A stretch of 8,888 nt of DNA. Source: Caryophanales bacterium UBA6259 (lineage in GTDB: Bacteria > Bacillota > Bacilli > Tepidibacillales > Tepidibacillaceae). This document shows, in pieces, positions 1 to 6,543 of this stretch (its first letter is position 1; every line of letters starts with the position of its first letter). Location of the stretch: positions 11,374-20,261 of the forward strand of contig DJVJ01000047.1 of assembly GCA_002441135.1 (NCBI GenBank), in the 5' to 3' direction. The notes beneath the pieces are model-generated. The model saw nothing but the letters and a program-made list of their open reading frames with translations. It had not been told where the DNA came from and did no database searches. Both the position numbers and the translations under genes were made by a program.

Positions 1-1196
1 TTCTCTTCAATGTTTGTGTTATCTATTCCTGCTCGTGTTGCACTTGTAACACTCTCCATCCCATATGAAAACTGGGTATTGGATTGAGCGAGGAAGCTTG
101 GAATTACCACTAGAAATGCAAGGAGCATAAAAGGAATTCTTACCTTCATTAATACATTCCCTGCTGATTTAAAGTCTGGCATCAGATTGCGATGTTTCGT
201 TTTATCAATCGCTTTATATGATAGTAGTGTAATCACAGGTAAAAATACCATAACGGAAATAAAGCTAAAGATAATTCCTTTTAATAAGTTAAGACCTAAA
301 TCTGCACCGATACCAAAACGCATAAAGATGAGCGCGGCAAAACCGATAACTGTAGTGGCCGCACTTGCAGCAATTGTCGGTACGGCTTGCTTCATTGCAA
401 GTAACATTGCCTTTTGTGGTTCATGAGATGATCGAAAGTCTTTAAAGCTATGAAGTAGAAATATCGCATAATCCAAAGACACAGCTAGTTGTAAAATTGG
501 ACTAACGGTTAATGTGATAAATGATATTTCATCAAAAATTATATTTGTCCCCATGTTGATAATAATCGCAATACCAATGGTAATCAGGAACAAGATTGGC
601 TCAATCCATGAGGTAGTGGAGATGATTAGGATAATCACAATGATTGGAAGTAATATTCCCATTGCGTTTGTCACTTCTGAAACGGACATCGATTGTGATT
701 CCGCTGTATTGACCGCATCTCCTGCGGCTGCATTATCCTCACCAATCAGCTCATAAATCGCTTTAACGGTATCCTTTTCTTTTCCACTTTCGATGGTTAG
801 GGTGATTAACGCGTTATTGTCTTTATAATAGTTTTCGATGATCGAGGCGTCTAAGAAAGCGAGTGGCTTGGTTGTAAGTGTGTCCAAACCGATAATGTCA
901 TCTAGCCAACTAATGGAAGTGACCCCATCAATTGCTTTGATTTTCTCTTTGTATTCTAATGCTTCCTGTATGGATACATCTGTAAGCATTACTCTTGTAT
1001 TTGGCATTTCACCGCCAAACTCATCATCCATAATTTTTATTGCACTGGTAGATTGTGCATCCTCAGGTAGATAATCCACCAAGTTGTAATTAACCGGAAC
1101 CATTGATGATAAGATACCGCTTAATATTGCAAAGGTTAAAAAGGCGATAAAAACGCTTTTTTTATATTTGATAACAGCCTGTGAAAATTTATCCAC
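1..1196 (-). CDS. MMPL/RND-family membrane transporter, N-terminal part (runs off left edge)
   Basis: This is an integral membrane transporter of the MMPL (YdfJ-like) branch of the RND superfamily, which uses the proton gradient to export lipids or hydrophobic compounds. The substrate cannot be told from sequence. About 398 residues are in the window, and the C-terminal part lies beyond position 1. The chosen start is GTG at 1196-1194, behind an AAGGAGGGG site at 1210-1202. The protein opens with a short basic stretch (MDKFSQAVIKYKKS) and a first membrane helix at about residues 13-30. A large extracytoplasmic domain follows (VDYLPED near residue 40). Then comes a cluster of helices including LLPIIVIILIIS, and the family signature SLDYAIFLLHSF near residue 240. 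The Asp-Tyr pair there is the conserved proton-relay position. It is divergent from a TetR-family gene, a common layout for regulated efflux pumps. The family is confident; the physiological role is not. Confidence 0.9.
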   Translation of the reverse strand, partial: MDKFSQAVIKYKKSVFIAFLTFAILSGILSSMVPVNYNLVDYLPEDAQSTSAIKIMDDEFGGEMPNTRVMLTDVSIQEALEYKEKIKAIDGVTSISWLDDIIGLDTLTTKPLAFLDASIIENYYKDNNALITLTIESGKEKDTVKAIYELIGEDNAAAGDAVNTAESQSMSVSEVTNAMGILLPIIVIILIISTTSWIEPILFLITIGIAIIINMGTNIIFDEISFITLTVSPILQLAVSLDYAIFLLHSFKDFRSSHEPQKAMLLAMKQAVPTIAASAATTVIGFAALIFMRFGIGADLGLNLLKGIIFSFISVMVFLPVITLLSYKAIDKTKHRNLMPDFKSAGNVLMKVRIPFMLLAFLVVIPSFLAQSNTQFSYGMESVTSATRAGIDNTNIEE

Positions 1197-1221
1197 TATT
1201 TCCCCTCCTTACTTGTTGTAC

Positions 1222-1239
1222 ACGATGTTGACAAATCGT
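1222..1239. promoter_or_regulatory. Possible TetR operator: inverted repeat ACGAT-N8-ATCGT
   Basis: A 5-bp perfect inverted repeat (ACGAT, 8 bp, ATCGT) lies between the divergent transporter and TetR-family genes. It overlaps the TTGACA -35 candidate of the regulator gene. TetR-family repressors usually bind such imperfect palindromes in the shared intergenic region and repress both genes. The arms are short enough to arise by chance, so the operator role is inference from position. Confidence 0.35.
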
Positions 1240-1256
1240 CACATATATAATTTAAT
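1228..1256 (+). promoter_or_regulatory. Candidate sigma-A promoter for the TetR-family regulator
   Basis: A consensus TTGACA (1228-1233) is followed after 17 bp by TTTAAT (1251-1256), which would start transcription near 1263, about 100 bp before the regulator's start codon. A better-looking TATAAT at 1246-1251 sits only 12 bp from the -35 box and so cannot pair with it. The -35 box lies inside the possible operator. Confidence 0.45.
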
Positions 1257-1366
1257 GACATTACCGTGATAATTCAACAGACAGATATTTTATAAGTGTT
1301 ATTTATTAAACATAAATTAGAAATACGTTTAATATCTTACACATTTCGTGAAGTTGGAGGGTTAAA

Positions 1367-1948
1367 ATGACCGAGAAAAAAGTGGATAGACGAGTAAAAT
1401 ATACCAAGATGGTATTAAAGGAAAGTCTTATAAATTTGCTAGAAAAAAAAGACATCTCACAAATCACGATTAAGGAAATTTGTGAAGATGCCGACATTAA
1501 TCGGGCCACTTTTTATGCTCATTACAGCGACCAATATGATCTATTGCGGAAAATAGAGAATGAACTGCTAGATAATATCAATGCTCATCTTGAAGAATTT
1601 GATCAAATAGACAATGACATGAATGCCGTCTTGGTCGCAGAAAGAATTTTTGAGTATTTAGAGGAAAATGCCAAACTATGTAAATTATTGCTAAGTGAAC
1701 GTGGAGACTTCAATTTTCAAAAACGACTAATGATGCTTGTCTACAATAAAATCATTACGGAGATTACCGTTAATAACAAGATTACGAAGGAAGATGCGGA
1801 ATACGTTTATTCCTTTACAATAAGCGGTAGTGTTGGTATTGTTCAAAAGTGGCTTGATGAAGGGATGAAAAAATCCCCTCATTTTATGGCGGAAATGGTT
1901 ATAAAGCTTACTTTGGGCTTGATCAATTCACTGAAAAGTGTGAAATAA
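1367..1948 (+). CDS. TetR/AcrR-family transcriptional regulator
   Basis: This 193-residue DNA-binding regulator has the usual TetR length. Its N-terminal three-helix domain spans about residues 10-60. The helix-turn-helix lies at about 34-53, with the hallmark INRATFYAHYSDQYDLL; the family pattern is 'TFYxHFxxKxxLL'. The rest is the helical ligand-binding and dimerisation domain. The style of the N-terminus and C-terminus resembles the DhaS-like subgroup, which often lacks an obvious small-molecule pocket assignment. The ATG at 1367 follows GGAGGG (1355-1360) at ordinary spacing. It is divergent from the MMPL-type transporter, so it most likely represses that pump and itself until an inducer binds. 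The family is confident and the target is inferred from layout. Confidence 0.93.
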   Translation: MTEKKVDRRVKYTKMVLKESLINLLEKKDISQITIKEICEDADINRATFYAHYSDQYDLLRKIENELLDNINAHLEEFDQIDNDMNAVLVAERIFEYLEENAKLCKLLLSERGDFNFQKRLMMLVYNKIITEITVNNKITKEDAEYVYSFTISGSVGIVQKWLDEGMKKSPHFMAEMVIKLTLGLINSLKSVK

Positions 1949-2056
1949 TATTTGGCTATAATCGATAGATGCGATAAATTGAACTAAAGAGGTATGGAAG
2001 ATAGTTGGAAGGATTATTAAGCAGTTTTTTCGAGAAAGGGCGAAAGGAAGATAGAC

Positions 2057-2566
2057 ATGGAAATTCGAGTTCTAAATGAGGCGGATGCCCCGCTATATCA
2101 AGAATTACGATTAAGTGCACTAAAAACTAACCCGGAAGCATTTGGTTCAACCTATGAAAGAGAAGTGAAATTTACGTTAGAAACAGTTATAGAGCGATTA
2201 ACTCCAACGAAGGATAAATTTGTTTTAGGTGCTTTTGATGATACTGGATCTTTAATGGGTATCGTAACCTTTATGCGAGAAACCGGCATTAAAACAGCAC
2301 ATAAAGGAAATGTTTATGGAATGTATGTAGGACCGGAAAGTCGTAATCGTGGTGTCGGAAAAGCCCTGATGCTTGAGCTAATCAAAATGGCAAGAGGTTA
2401 TGAGGCTTTAGAACAAATTAACTTAACCGTAGTATCCGATAATGAATCTGCAAAGAAGCTATATACTTCTCTAGGATTTGAGACTTACGGAGTAGAACGA
2501 AATGCGCTAAAATATGATGGGCAATATTTCGATGAGGATTTTATGGTACTAAATCTAAAAAAGTAA
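2057..2566 (+). CDS. GNAT-family N-acetyltransferase
   Basis: This cytoplasmic 169-residue acetyltransferase transfers an acetyl group from acetyl-CoA to an unidentified amine. It is a single GNAT domain. The acetyl-CoA pyrophosphate-binding loop R/QxxGxG/A is present as R96-N-R-G99-V-G101-K-A. It is preceded by the beta-4 strand GNVYGMYVGPESR and followed by the late motif VVSDNESAKKLYTSLGF (residues 125-141), which is typical of RimI/YjcF-like enzymes. The start is ATG 2057 behind a weak AAAGGAAG site. It follows the TetR-family gene by 108 bp. A TATAAT at 1957-1962 lacks a convincing -35 box, so the gene may be read through from the regulator. It ends 54 bp before a strong terminator. The substrate cannot be deduced. 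Confidence 0.92.
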   Translation: MEIRVLNEADAPLYQELRLSALKTNPEAFGSTYEREVKFTLETVIERLTPTKDKFVLGAFDDTGSLMGIVTFMRETGIKTAHKGNVYGMYVGPESRNRGVGKALMLELIKMARGYEALEQINLTVVSDNESAKKLYTSLGFETYGVERNALKYDGQYFDEDFMVLNLKK

Positions 2567-2620
2567 AGAGACTGCTTTCTTGAAAACATAAAATACCTTA
2601 GGACAATATAATAATTAGAT

Positions 2621-2657
2621 AAAGCCACAAGATTCTCATCAGACTTGTGGCTTTTTT
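2621..2657 (+). terminator. Rho-independent terminator after the GNAT gene
   Basis: A perfect 11-bp stem, AAAGCCACAAG (2621-2631) with CTTGTGGCTTT (2644-2654), encloses a 12-nt loop and runs into six T residues (2652-2657). It lies between two convergent genes. On the minus strand only three T residues follow the stem, so it probably acts mainly on the GNAT transcript, with weak effect on the opposing one. Confidence 0.93.
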
Positions 2658-2694
2658 ATGTACATATATTTATAAAATATGCTAGCTCTAATTT

Positions 2695-3105
2695 TTACTC
2701 AGTTACGCCTTTCTCAGCTAGATCTGTCATCGTTACAAATTCTGGTGGGTTTTCGAAATGCTTTTTCACTGCACAAAGCTCCATGCTACGGATAATGCCA
2801 GCTTCATATTTTTTCGGAAAACCTTCAGGGGTATTTAGTTTCAAAATGACCTTCGTAACAAGGCCAGTTCTATAATCACTTTCAAGGTCCATATCAATGG
2901 TCATGCCTTCTGTATCAATGCCCCGTGATTGACAGAAACCTAATGCATAGATACCTGCACAAGCGCCAATAGATGATAGGAATACGGCAAATGGTGTAGG
3001 AGCACTCCCATCACCACCACCTTGAGGCGGTTGGTCCGTTTCTACTGTATATTCACCAATGTGAGCATAAACTTTTTTTCCACCTGGAAAACTTACTTTA
3101 ATCAT
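2695..3105 (-). CDS. OsmC-family protein (thiol-dependent hydroperoxide reductase-like)
   Basis: This is a 136-residue OsmC/YhfA-like protein. OsmC and Ohr relatives detoxify organic hydroperoxides in the cytoplasm using two cysteines. The features seen are the Gly/Pro-rich loop PPQGGGDGSAPTPFAVFL, the first catalytic-type cysteine C49 in SSIGACAG, an additional C58, and the second catalytic-type cysteine C111 in MELCAVKKH. The 62-residue spacing is close to that of the OsmC pair. I chose the second ATG (3105-3103), which stands 7 bp after GGAGG. The upstream in-frame ATG (3111-3109) has only 1 bp between GGAGG and the codon. The gene stands alone and is convergent with the GNAT gene. Whether it reduces peroxides or acts on another substrate, as many YhfA-like members may, is open. 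Confidence 0.9.
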   Translation of the reverse strand: MIKVSFPGGKKVYAHIGEYTVETDQPPQGGGDGSAPTPFAVFLSSIGACAGIYALGFCQSRGIDTEGMTIDMDLESDYRTGLVTKVILKLNTPEGFPKKYEAGIIRSMELCAVKKHFENPPEFVTMTDLAEKGVTE

Positions 3106-3214
3106 GTACATTCCTCCATTTTTTGCCCATTTTTTTTACATATATATTATTGTTACTTTTTGATATTTTGATTCCCTCGATTTGACCTTCTTTTACAGAA
3201 TGGAAACAATGCTA

Positions 3215-3243
3215 TTGACACACCACGGATAATAGTATATTTT
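3215..3243 (+). promoter_or_regulatory. Candidate sigma-A promoter for the 3326-5013 gene run
   Basis: A consensus TTGACA (3215-3220) is followed after 17 bp by TATTTT (3238-3243). A TATATT at 3236-3241 gives a 15-bp alternative. Transcription would start near 3250, inside the 8-bp tandem repeat, giving a leader of about 75 nt before the ATG at 3326. Confidence 0.5.
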
Positions 3244-3282
3244 AATTAGTAATTTAGTAATTTAGTGATTTAGTAATTTAGT
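3244..3282 (+). repeat. 8-bp tandem repeat (AATTTAGT), about five copies
   Basis: The units are AATTAGT (3244-3250, one base short), AATTTAGT (3251-3258), AATTTAGT (3259-3266), GATTTAGT (3267-3274, one change) and AATTTAGT (3275-3282). They sit directly downstream of the -10 candidate and upstream of the first gene of the run. They could be slippage-prone, a protein-binding array with 8-bp spacing, or a neutral microsatellite. Confidence 0.9.
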
Positions 3283-3285
3283 AAT

Positions 3286-3296
3286 AATGAATCATT
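3286..3296. promoter_or_regulatory. Short palindrome AATGAATCATT in the leader
   Basis: AATGA-A-TCATT is a perfect 5-bp inverted repeat around one base, immediately after the tandem repeat and about 30 bp before the start codon. It could be an operator half-site pair, but in AT-rich DNA a palindrome this short can occur by chance. Confidence 0.25.
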
Positions 3297-3325
3297 TAAA
3301 TTAGTACTATAAGGAGCGGAAAAAT

Positions 3326-3805
3326 ATGAAAATACCAACGACATTAAAGCATAAACCGGTGATTGTATCGGAAAATTACGAGAACGTTGATGGAAGATAT
3401 TCGTATCATTCTGATGCAAAGGGTCTGTCATTAGGGCTAGCTCAATGGAATGATAGAGGTAAGGTAGATATTTCTGCAAAGGTTTGGAGATATACAGGAG
3501 AAAAATGGTCAAGACAGTCAGAGGAATTACCACTTCATCGAGTACTTGACCTTGCAATTTTAATCAGCAGAACGCAACTTCATTTCCGAGAGGCCTATCG
3601 ATATGAGAAATTATATGATGCGGAAAATCCGGTAATTGATCGGGTGGGATTGCAAGGAGATGCGATGACAGTAGCGGTATGTACCGATAATGAAAAAATT
3701 AATGAGGATATTAAATTATTCAGCCAAGCGCTTAGTGACGATGACGAGCTTATTGGAGAGCGATTACGTACGTTGTCAAGAATCCTAAAAGAGATGGGAT
3801 ACTAA
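3326..3805 (+). CDS. Uncharacterised 159-residue protein, DUF6530-like
   Basis: The function is not known. The sequence looks like the family I remember as DUF6530; this is recall of overall pattern, not a search result. It is soluble, with no signal peptide or membrane helix. The N-terminal half is beta-rich, with short conserved-looking blocks such as GRYSYHSDAKGLSLGLAQWN (residues 23-42) and DISAKVWRYTGEKWSRQSEE (48-67). A helical segment, LPLHRVLDLAILISRTQLHF, covers 68-87, and the C-terminus is acidic to basic helical. The ATG at 3326 follows AAGGAGCGG (3311-3319) at good spacing. It is the first gene of a probable operon, only 3 bp ahead of the next gene, and lies behind a repeat-containing leader. 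The WxRxxEELPLHRVLDL block is a good handle for searching. Confidence 0.85.
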   Translation: MKIPTTLKHKPVIVSENYENVDGRYSYHSDAKGLSLGLAQWNDRGKVDISAKVWRYTGEKWSRQSEELPLHRVLDLAILISRTQLHFREAYRYEKLYDAENPVIDRVGLQGDAMTVAVCTDNEKINEDIKLFSQALSDDDELIGERLRTLSRILKEMGY

Positions 3806-3808
3806 TTT

Positions 3809-4165
3809 ATGGATAGAAAAAAAGAATTAAAGGCCGAGTATAAGATGATGAAACCTCCGATGGGGATCTTTATGATTGGTTCCAAAGGTAGTAATAAATG
3901 CTATATTGAAGCAACGCCAAATTTGAAAGCGACAATGAACAGTGCAAAATTTAAATTAGGAGCTGGAAACCACCCGAATAAAGAGCTGCAAAAGGAATGG
4001 AAGGAATTTGGGGAAGCTCATTTTATGTTTGAAATTTTAGAAGAACTTCAATATGATGAAGATGAATCAAAGATGGATTATAGTGAGGATTTAGCTTTGC
4101 TACAGATGATTTGGGAAGAAAAATTGGCTGAGAAAAAGATGGTTTTTTATAAGAAAAGAATATAA
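3809..4165 (+). CDS. Degenerate GIY-YIG nuclease-family-like protein
   Basis: This 118-residue protein resembles a small group annotated as GIY-YIG nuclease family in Bacillales. The two signature strands appear altered: GIF (residues 19-21) for GIY, and CYIEATPN (31-38) where YIG would stand. The following HPNKELQKEWKEFGEAHFMFEILEEL (split at residues 55-70 and 71-80) matches the family pattern of N..LQ..W..FG...F.F.ILE, and a glutamate such as E75 could be the metal ligand. The usual catalytic arginine is not evident. It may therefore be a nuclease relative that has lost catalysis or uses a variant site. It starts 3 bp after the stop of the preceding gene, with only a weak upstream site, which suggests translational coupling and joint function. 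The family call is moderate. Confidence 0.72.
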   Translation: MDRKKELKAEYKMMKPPMGIFMIGSKGSNKCYIEATPNLKATMNSAKFKLGAGNHPNKELQKEWKEFGEAHFMFEILEELQYDEDESKMDYSEDLALLQMIWEEKLAEKKMVFYKKRI

Positions 4166-4197
4166 AATGAGTAATACTCTTAAGGAGGGTTTATTGG

Positions 4198-5013
4198 ATG
4201 GGGAAACTTTTTTCCAGAAGAACCTTTTTAATGGGAAGCGTTGGTCTAGCAGCGTATTTATTATTTGAAGAGTTTACTCTTGCTGTCAAAAAGTACAATG
4301 TTATCATCCCAAATTTACCTCGAGAATTTGAAGGTTTTAATATTCTCCATATTAGTGACTTACATAGTAAATGGTTTGGGGATAAGCAAGAATATTTACT
4401 TGAAACTATTAATGAACATAAATTTGATATCGTTGCGATAACCGGTGACTTAGTAAACAAACGCGATCCTAAAGTGGAGCCGGGCTTAAGTTTAATAGAA
4501 GGTTTAAGGGATAAACCCATTTTCTTTGTACCGGGTAATCATGAATGGTGGTCAGGTTATACCATAAAGGAACCACTAGAAGCTTTAGGCGTAAATATTT
4601 TAGAAAACAAATCCTTTAAATTTAGTAAAGAAAATTCACATATTTGGATATCTGGTGTTGATGACCCTTACCTAGGTAAAGATGATTTATATCAATCTTT
4701 ATCCCAAGTTGATGATAATGAACCGAATATTTTATTGGCACATGCACCCAATATATTTGATAAAGCAAGTATGTTAAAGATACCTTTAGTATTGGTGGGG
4801 CATACACATGGCGGTCAAATTAGACTTCCCTTTATTGGTGCTATTGTCGCTCCAGGACAGGGATTATTTCCGAAATATGATTACGGTTTGTTCAACAGCG
4901 AAAATACCAATATGATTATTAACGGTGGGCTAGGAGAAAGTGTTCTCCCAATTAGGTTTAATATTCGATCTGAAATTGTTTTTGTCAGCTTAACATCAGG
5001 TACATCGGCATAA
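4198..5013 (+). CDS. Tat-targeted metallophosphoesterase, YkuE-like
   Basis: This 271-residue calcineurin-type metallophosphoesterase is predicted to act outside the membrane. The N-terminus carries a twin-arginine motif, SRRTFL (residues 6-11), before a hydrophobic stretch (GSVGLAAYLLF). B. subtilis YkuE, a known Tat substrate, is organised this way. All metal-binding motifs are visible: D54-L-H56, G83-D84, G113-N-H115-E, A181-H182, and G201-H-T-H204-G-G-Q. The two-metal centre is therefore complete. Related enzymes hydrolyse phosphoesters or UDP-diacylglucosamine-like substrates, and the substrate here is unknown. The ATG at 4198 lies 9 bp after AGGAGG (4183-4188). The 32-bp gap to the upstream gene has no terminator, so it may be co-transcribed from the promoter near 3215. 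No clear cleavage site (AxA) is seen, so the leader may stay as an anchor. Confidence 0.92.
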   Translation: MGKLFSRRTFLMGSVGLAAYLLFEEFTLAVKKYNVIIPNLPREFEGFNILHISDLHSKWFGDKQEYLLETINEHKFDIVAITGDLVNKRDPKVEPGLSLIEGLRDKPIFFVPGNHEWWSGYTIKEPLEALGVNILENKSFKFSKENSHIWISGVDDPYLGKDDLYQSLSQVDDNEPNILLAHAPNIFDKASMLKIPLVLVGHTHGGQIRLPFIGAIVAPGQGLFPKYDYGLFNSENTNMIINGGLGESVLPIRFNIRSEIVFVSLTSGTSA

Positions 5014-5028
5014 CGAATGTATTGTGAA

Positions 5029-5064
5029 AAAGAAAGGGCATTAGGACCTTTACTTTGATTTTTT
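5029..5064 (+). terminator. Weak candidate terminator after the metallophosphoesterase gene
   Basis: AAAGAAAGG (5029-5037) can pair with CCTTTACTTT (5047-5056), a 9-bp stem with one bulged A and a 9-nt loop. It is followed after three bases by a T run (5059-5064). The stem is AT-rich and imperfect, so termination may be partial. Its 3' end overlaps the -35 box of the next promoter. Confidence 0.4.
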
Positions 5065-5083
5065 GTAAATTTAATGCTATAAA
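5055..5083 (+). promoter_or_regulatory. Candidate extended -10 promoter for the 54-residue protein gene
   Basis: TTGATT (5055-5060), a 17-bp spacer and TATAAA (5078-5083) form a sigma-A-type promoter. TGC directly before the -10 box gives the extended -10 element that is common in Bacillales. Transcription would begin near 5090, leaving a leader of about 54 nt before the ATG at 5144. Confidence 0.6.
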
Positions 5084-5143
5084 TTATAAATAATACATAA
5101 GGGTAAGTAACAATTACATACTTAAGTGGAACGGAGTGAATAT

Positions 5144-5308
5144 ATGAGCCCTACAAAGAAGAAAAAAAGTGGCATTGGACAAGGAACCGGCAAAAAAGGA
5201 TGGAATCGCTGGCAGGTTGGCGCTAAAAAAGCTAAGGGAGTTAAACCATATAAGAGTAAGGGAACAAAGAAACCTGCAGGTGAGGAAGAGGAATTTAAGG
5301 AATTTTGA
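5144..5308 (+). CDS. Small basic protein, DUF3934-like (54 residues)
   Basis: This very short, Lys/Gly-rich protein resembles the small Bacillus family I know as DUF3934; the match is from memory. Its core reads IGQGTGKKGWNRWQVGAKKA (residues 11-30), with a conserved-looking GTGKKGWNRW block, then KPYKSKGTKKP and an acidic tail EEEEFKEF. The basic body with its Trp pair and acidic tail suggests binding to nucleic acid or ribosomes, but that is inference. I chose the ATG at 5144, 7 bp after GGAG (5133-5136). An in-frame GTG at 5126 would add six residues but puts the ribosome site inside the gene. It has its own promoter and terminator, so it is a single-gene unit. Confidence 0.82.
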   Translation: MSPTKKKKSGIGQGTGKKGWNRWQVGAKKAKGVKPYKSKGTKKPAGEEEEFKEF

Positions 5309-5339
5309 TAGACGATTATATGATTTTTAAAACACCCAG

Positions 5340-5372
5340 AGAGACAGATAGTAGAAATCTGTCTCTTTTTTT
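5340..5372 (+). terminator. Rho-independent terminator after the 54-residue protein gene
   Basis: A perfect 10-bp stem, AGAGACAGAT (5340-5349) with ATCTGTCTCT (5357-5366), surrounds a 7-nt loop and runs into seven T residues (5366-5372). It separates the small gene from the restriction endonuclease gene. Confidence 0.95.
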
Positions 5373-5465
5373 GCCCAAAGGAATGATATATATCTTAAAA
5401 TGCGTTTTCTTTTATTTTTTGAAGAAAAATTTAAATAAAAGGGATAAGAAAAAGGAGGGTTTTTA

Positions 5466-6377
5466 GTGGCTATACCTGGTTATCAAGATTTCATGTATCC
5501 ATTTTTAAAACAATTAGAAGACGGCAATGAATATAAGTTGCAAGAATTATATGTATTGCTAGCAAAACATTTCCATTTAAATGATAAAGATATTGTAGAG
5601 CTTTTGCCTAGTGGAAAGCAAACAATATTGCATAATCGTATTGGATGGGCAAGAACCTACCTTTCAAAAACAGGATTAATTAAAGTTGTAAGAAGAGCAG
5701 TATTTAAAATTACAGATGAGGGATTAAGGGTTTTAGCCGATAAATCTGTCACGAGGATTGATAATAAGTTCTTAAGTAAATATCAAACTTTCAATGATTT
5801 TGTAAATAAGGGTGTGAATGATAAACCGATTATAGATATAGATGGTGGTGATGAACATACCCCATTAGAAATAATTGAACACAACTATAATATTTTGAAA
5901 AATGAAATACAAGATTTACTTCTAGAAAAAATACTAGAGTGCTCTCCATCATTTTTTGAACGACTAATTATTGAACTAATTGTAGCTATGGGTTATGGCG
6001 GTTCAGAAAAAGATGCTGGACAGGCGATAGGTAAATCAGGTGATGAAGGAATTGATGGTATTATAAAAGAAGATGTACTAGGTCTTGATATGATTTATCT
6101 ACAAGCAAAACGTTGGAAAGAAGAGTCTACTATTTCTCGCCCTGAGATTCAGAAATTTGTTGGAAGTTTAGTAGGTAAGAAAGCATCTAAAGGCATTTTT
6201 ATCACAACAACCAAATTTTCTAAAGAAGCTCGTAACTATGCAGACTCAATTGATAAAAGAGTGATTTTAATTGATGGACAAGAACTAACGGACTTAATGT
6301 TCAAATATAACATTGGTGTATCAAATGAAGATGTATTTGTAACGAAAAAACTTGATCTAGATTTTTTTGAGGAATAG
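5466..6377 (+). CDS. mrr: Mrr-type modification-dependent restriction endonuclease
   Basis: This is a 303-residue Mrr-like type IV restriction enzyme, nearly the same length as E. coli Mrr (304). Such enzymes cut DNA carrying foreign methylation and need no partner methylase. The N-terminal Mrr_N winged-helix domain covers about residues 1-95, starting IPGYQDFMYPFLKQLEDG and including NRIGWARTYLSKTGLI (57-72). A linker leads to the Mrr_cat PD-(D/E)XK domain, about 155-285: E166 in FFERLI, the metal ligand D197 in GDEGIDGII, and Q213-A-K215 in YLQAKRW. The following PEIQKFVGSL and KGIFITTTKFSKEA blocks are also typical. The catalytic set is intact. The start is GTG 5466, 7 bp after AGGAGG (5453-5458). 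It is bounded by terminators on both sides, so it is probably its own unit. No clear promoter is seen in the 5373-5449 stretch. Confidence 0.95.
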   Translation: MAIPGYQDFMYPFLKQLEDGNEYKLQELYVLLAKHFHLNDKDIVELLPSGKQTILHNRIGWARTYLSKTGLIKVVRRAVFKITDEGLRVLADKSVTRIDNKFLSKYQTFNDFVNKGVNDKPIIDIDGGDEHTPLEIIEHNYNILKNEIQDLLLEKILECSPSFFERLIIELIVAMGYGGSEKDAGQAIGKSGDEGIDGIIKEDVLGLDMIYLQAKRWKEESTISRPEIQKFVGSLVGKKASKGIFITTTKFSKEARNYADSIDKRVILIDGQELTDLMFKYNIGVSNEDVFVTKKLDLDFFEE

Positions 6378-6396
6378 TTGGTTTCCATGTTTGCAA

Positions 6397-6455
6397 AAAA
6401 GAGTATAAGCAATGAGAAAAGAAGAAAACATATCTCATGCTTATATTCTTTTTTT
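6397..6455 (+). terminator. Rho-independent terminator after mrr
   Basis: AAAAGAGTATAAGC-A-ATGAGA (6397-6417) pairs with TCTCATGCTTATATTCTTTT (6433-6452), giving a stem of about 17-20 bp with one bulged A and one G-U pair. A 15-nt purine-rich loop is enclosed, and T residues continue to 6455. It separates mrr from the four-gene cassette. Confidence 0.9.
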
Positions 6456-6493
6456 AATTTTCAATATTTAATACAATTGTACGTATATTTGTA

Positions 6494-6521
6494 TTGACAA
6501 TTATTCGAATTATATGATAAT
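6494..6521 (+). promoter_or_regulatory. Sigma-A-like promoter of the four-gene cassette
   Basis: TTGACA (6494-6499), a 16-bp spacer and GATAAT (6516-6521) lie just ahead of the first cassette gene. The predicted start near 6528 would leave a very short leader, with GGAGG at 6530-6534. A leader this short means the upstream edge of the GGAGG lies almost at the RNA end, so the real start may be a few bases earlier. Confidence 0.6.
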
Positions 6522-6543
6522 TTAAAAATGGAGGTGGAAAAAG

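Noticed and set aside
187..1074. Three plus-strand open frames (187-426, 514-756, 838-1074)
   Set aside because: They lie antisense to the MMPL-type transporter, which has convincing membrane helices and the SLDY signature. The frames have no ribosome sites and give low-complexity hydrophobic peptides.
1246..1251. TATAAT as -10 box for the TTGACA at 1228
   Set aside because: The spacer would be only 12 bp, too short for a sigma-A promoter. TTTAAT at 1251-1256 gives 17 bp.
1306..1509. Minus-strand open frame opposite the start of the TetR-family gene
   Set aside because: It overlaps the helix-turn-helix coding region of a well-supported gene and has no recognisable protein features.
2645..2875. 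Plus-strand open frame across the terminator and the end of the OsmC-like gene
   Set aside because: It starts inside the terminator stem and is antisense to a clear OsmC-family gene.
3270..3557. Minus-strand open frame over the repeat and the DUF6530-like gene
   Set aside because: It is antisense to the better-supported gene and lacks a ribosome site.
4191..4807. Minus-strand open frames (4191-4520, 4622-4807)
   Set aside because: Both are antisense to the metallophosphoesterase, whose five metal-binding motifs are all intact.
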